Source: Firmicutes bacterium UBA1440 (GTDB lineage Bacteria > Bacillota > Clostridia > Peptostreptococcales > Anaerovoracaceae). Taken from it: a stretch of 14,725 nt of DNA. The notes beneath the pieces are model-generated. The model had not been told where the DNA came from and did no database searches. It saw only the letters and a list, made by a program, of their open reading frames with translations. The DNA lies in the NCBI GenBank assembly GCA_002329565.1, contig DCTM01000044.1, positions 4,157-18,881 of the forward strand, read 5' to 3'. The position numbers and the translations under genes are program-made. This document shows positions 13,566 to 14,725 of the stretch, piece by piece. Positions within the stretch are counted from its first letter, which is position 1, and every line of letters starts with the position of its first letter.

Positions 13566-14725
13566 ATGTATTTAAATCTTAAAAAGACACTCGCAATATT
13601 GACAGCAACAGTAATCATGATAGCCGCCTGTTTCCCCGTGACGGCCTGTGCCGGTTCCGATATGTATTCCATTCAATATCGCGGCAGCAAGACCTCGCTG
13701 TCGGGATATTTAGAAAACGGCAACGTCTACCTGCCGATCTCTGTAATCGGAAAATACGGTTCCAACAGCGGTATCGCTATCGACACAACATCCAAACGCC
13801 TTCTCATCGATCTCTCGTCCCAAAACATCGTTATGGCCGACGACACGGTTACAAATTTCGTTAAAGCAAATGCCGGTACCGTATACGTACCTCTTAATGA
13901 AATCGACGGTTCCCTCTATTTCCCGATCAATGTAATGGAGCAGTTCTTCAAGTTAAGCTACTCCGTCTCGGGTAAAACAATTAATCTCTTCTCCTATTCG
14001 GGCTCCGACAAGATTGCCTCTATGTCAAACAACGTCACGGCAATTGCCTCTCTTTCCAAGAGTGCAGATGAGGACGCAACGTTTACGCTCGAGAAGAATA
14101 CACGCGTGTTTATCAAAGGGCAGACAGACAATTACTACAAAATCGAGGATATCGACGGCCACATTGGCTACGTGATGAAGAGTGCCGTCAAAATCGAAGA
14201 TCTCGATCTCTCCAAGGTTGATTTCTACGCTCCCAAAAAGACAAAATTTGTTCAGGCCGGCAATGAAAAGATCAACGCTGTCTGGCAGTATGTATATAAT
14301 GTGACACCCGCTGCACCGGCCGCAACAAACGGCATAGACATCATCATGCCGACATGGTTCCGTCTGCAAGTTGAGGGCGGCGGTTCCACTTCAAACTGTG
14401 CCGATAAGGGATATACCGATACGGCTCATGCAAACGGCTTCTCGGTTTGGGCCACAATCACCAATGATATGGGCACAAAGGGTTCGACGAACTTTACCAC
14501 CAAAATGTTCGCAACACCTGCGATAGAGAATAAAGCAGTCGCGCAATATCTCTTCTATTCCTGCCTTTACGGTGTCGACGGTATCAACATCGACTTTGAA
14601 GAGGTAAAGGATGCGGACAGAGACGGTCTCACCTCCTTTACCGCAAACATGCGCACGTATACAGAGCGCCAGGGATTAAATCTCTCTATCGATGTTATGG
14701 TGCCAAGCTCATGGTCTGTCGAATA
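13566..14725 (+). CDS. Secreted or lipid-anchored GH18 (YaaH/SleL-like) protein with copper-amine-oxidase-N-like and SH3-like domains, 3' truncated by window
   Basis: The open frame runs from ATG 13566 to the window edge, giving 386 codons without a stop, so the C-terminus is missing. Residues 1-30 are a signal peptide with two possible lipobox cysteines (IAAC at C22 and VTAC at C28). About 33-145 resembles a copper-amine-oxidase N-terminal-like domain, with paired 'VYLPISVIGK' and 'LYFPINVMEQFF' segments. About 155-212 resembles a bacterial SH3 domain. From about 218 a GH18 TIM barrel begins, with the motif GVDGINIDFEEV. The likely acid residue is E345, with D343 and D338, and Asn at the second Asp position as seen in YaaH/SleL relatives. 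Such proteins cleave peptidoglycan or spore cortex glycan, or act as glycan-binding factors. Ribosome binding is by AAAGGA at 13548-13553 or ACAGG just before the start. It is divergent from the LTA-synthase-family gene. Confidence 0.88.
   Translation, partial: MYLNLKKTLAILTATVIMIAACFPVTACAGSDMYSIQYRGSKTSLSGYLENGNVYLPISVIGKYGSNSGIAIDTTSKRLLIDLSSQNIVMADDTVTNFVKANAGTVYVPLNEIDGSLYFPINVMEQFFKLSYSVSGKTINLFSYSGSDKIASMSNNVTAIASLSKSADEDATFTLEKNTRVFIKGQTDNYYKIEDIDGHIGYVMKSAVKIEDLDLSKVDFYAPKKTKFVQAGNEKINAVWQYVYNVTPAAPAATNGIDIIMPTWFRLQVEGGGSTSNCADKGYTDTAHANGFSVWATITNDMGTKGSTNFTTKMFATPAIENKAVAQYLFYSCLYGVDGINIDFEEVKDADRDGLTSFTANMRTYTERQGLNLSIDVMVPSSWSVE

Noticed and set aside
1..14725. tRNA, rRNA, CRISPR array, insertion sequence or phage genes
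   Set aside because: No cloverleaf, rRNA core sequence, regularly spaced direct-repeat array, transposase or integrase motif was seen on either strand.

Overview
The window reads as a Gram-positive chromosome segment, most likely a low- to mid-G+C anaerobic Bacillota of the Clostridia type. The signs are strong AGGAGG-like ribosome binding sites, sigma-A promoters with 17-base spacers, an LTA-synthase-family enzyme, a DacA/DacF-type D,D-carboxypeptidase, a DUF3343 Se/S-carrier-like protein, a standalone NifX/NifB-domain protein and a YaaH/SleL-like GH18 protein. No transposase, integrase, tRNA, rRNA or CRISPR array is visible, and coding density is high. Genus cannot be told from the window.

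Layout, left to right. (1) Positions 1-50, minus strand: the first 16 codons of a membrane protein resembling an ECF transporter S component. Its leader (51-146) carries a small H-type pseudoknot candidate resembling a class-I preQ1 riboswitch, downstream of a clear promoter. (2) Plus strand: a NifX-like Fe-Mo-cluster-binding-domain protein (279-644) with its own terminator, then an M29-family metallo-aminopeptidase (817-1926). (3) Minus strand: a DacF-like D,D-carboxypeptidase (3539-2295) followed by a DUF3343 protein (2242-1982). (4) Plus strand, divergent from dacF: an AEC-family transporter (3668-4606), ending in a strong bidirectional terminator at 4614-4655. (5) Minus strand: a four-gene unit, transcribed as rmuC (9306-7999), metallophosphoesterase (7966-7265), deoB (7251-6064) and pdp (6031-4727). 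DeoB and Pdp are consecutive steps of nucleoside salvage. Pdp splits pyrimidine nucleosides to (deoxy)ribose-1-phosphate and DeoB converts this to the 5-phosphate. (6) Plus strand: a FeoB-like membrane domain with no GTPase domain (9514-10452). (7) Minus strand: a 961-residue LTA-synthase-family protein (13385-10500) with a large acidic cytoplasmic insert and a C-terminal domain that looks like a decayed GDPD barrel. (8) Plus strand, divergent from it: the N-terminal 386 residues of a secreted or lipid-anchored GH18 protein (13566 to the window edge), which has no stop codon in the window.

Most of the window is ordinary housekeeping, salvage and envelope biology. The observations most worth following are the preQ1-like pseudoknot that would mask a ribosome binding site, the LTA-synthase/pseudo-GDPD fusion with its repeat-bearing acidic loop, the GTPase-less FeoB-like permease, and the duplicated -10/initiation element upstream of the rmuC unit.
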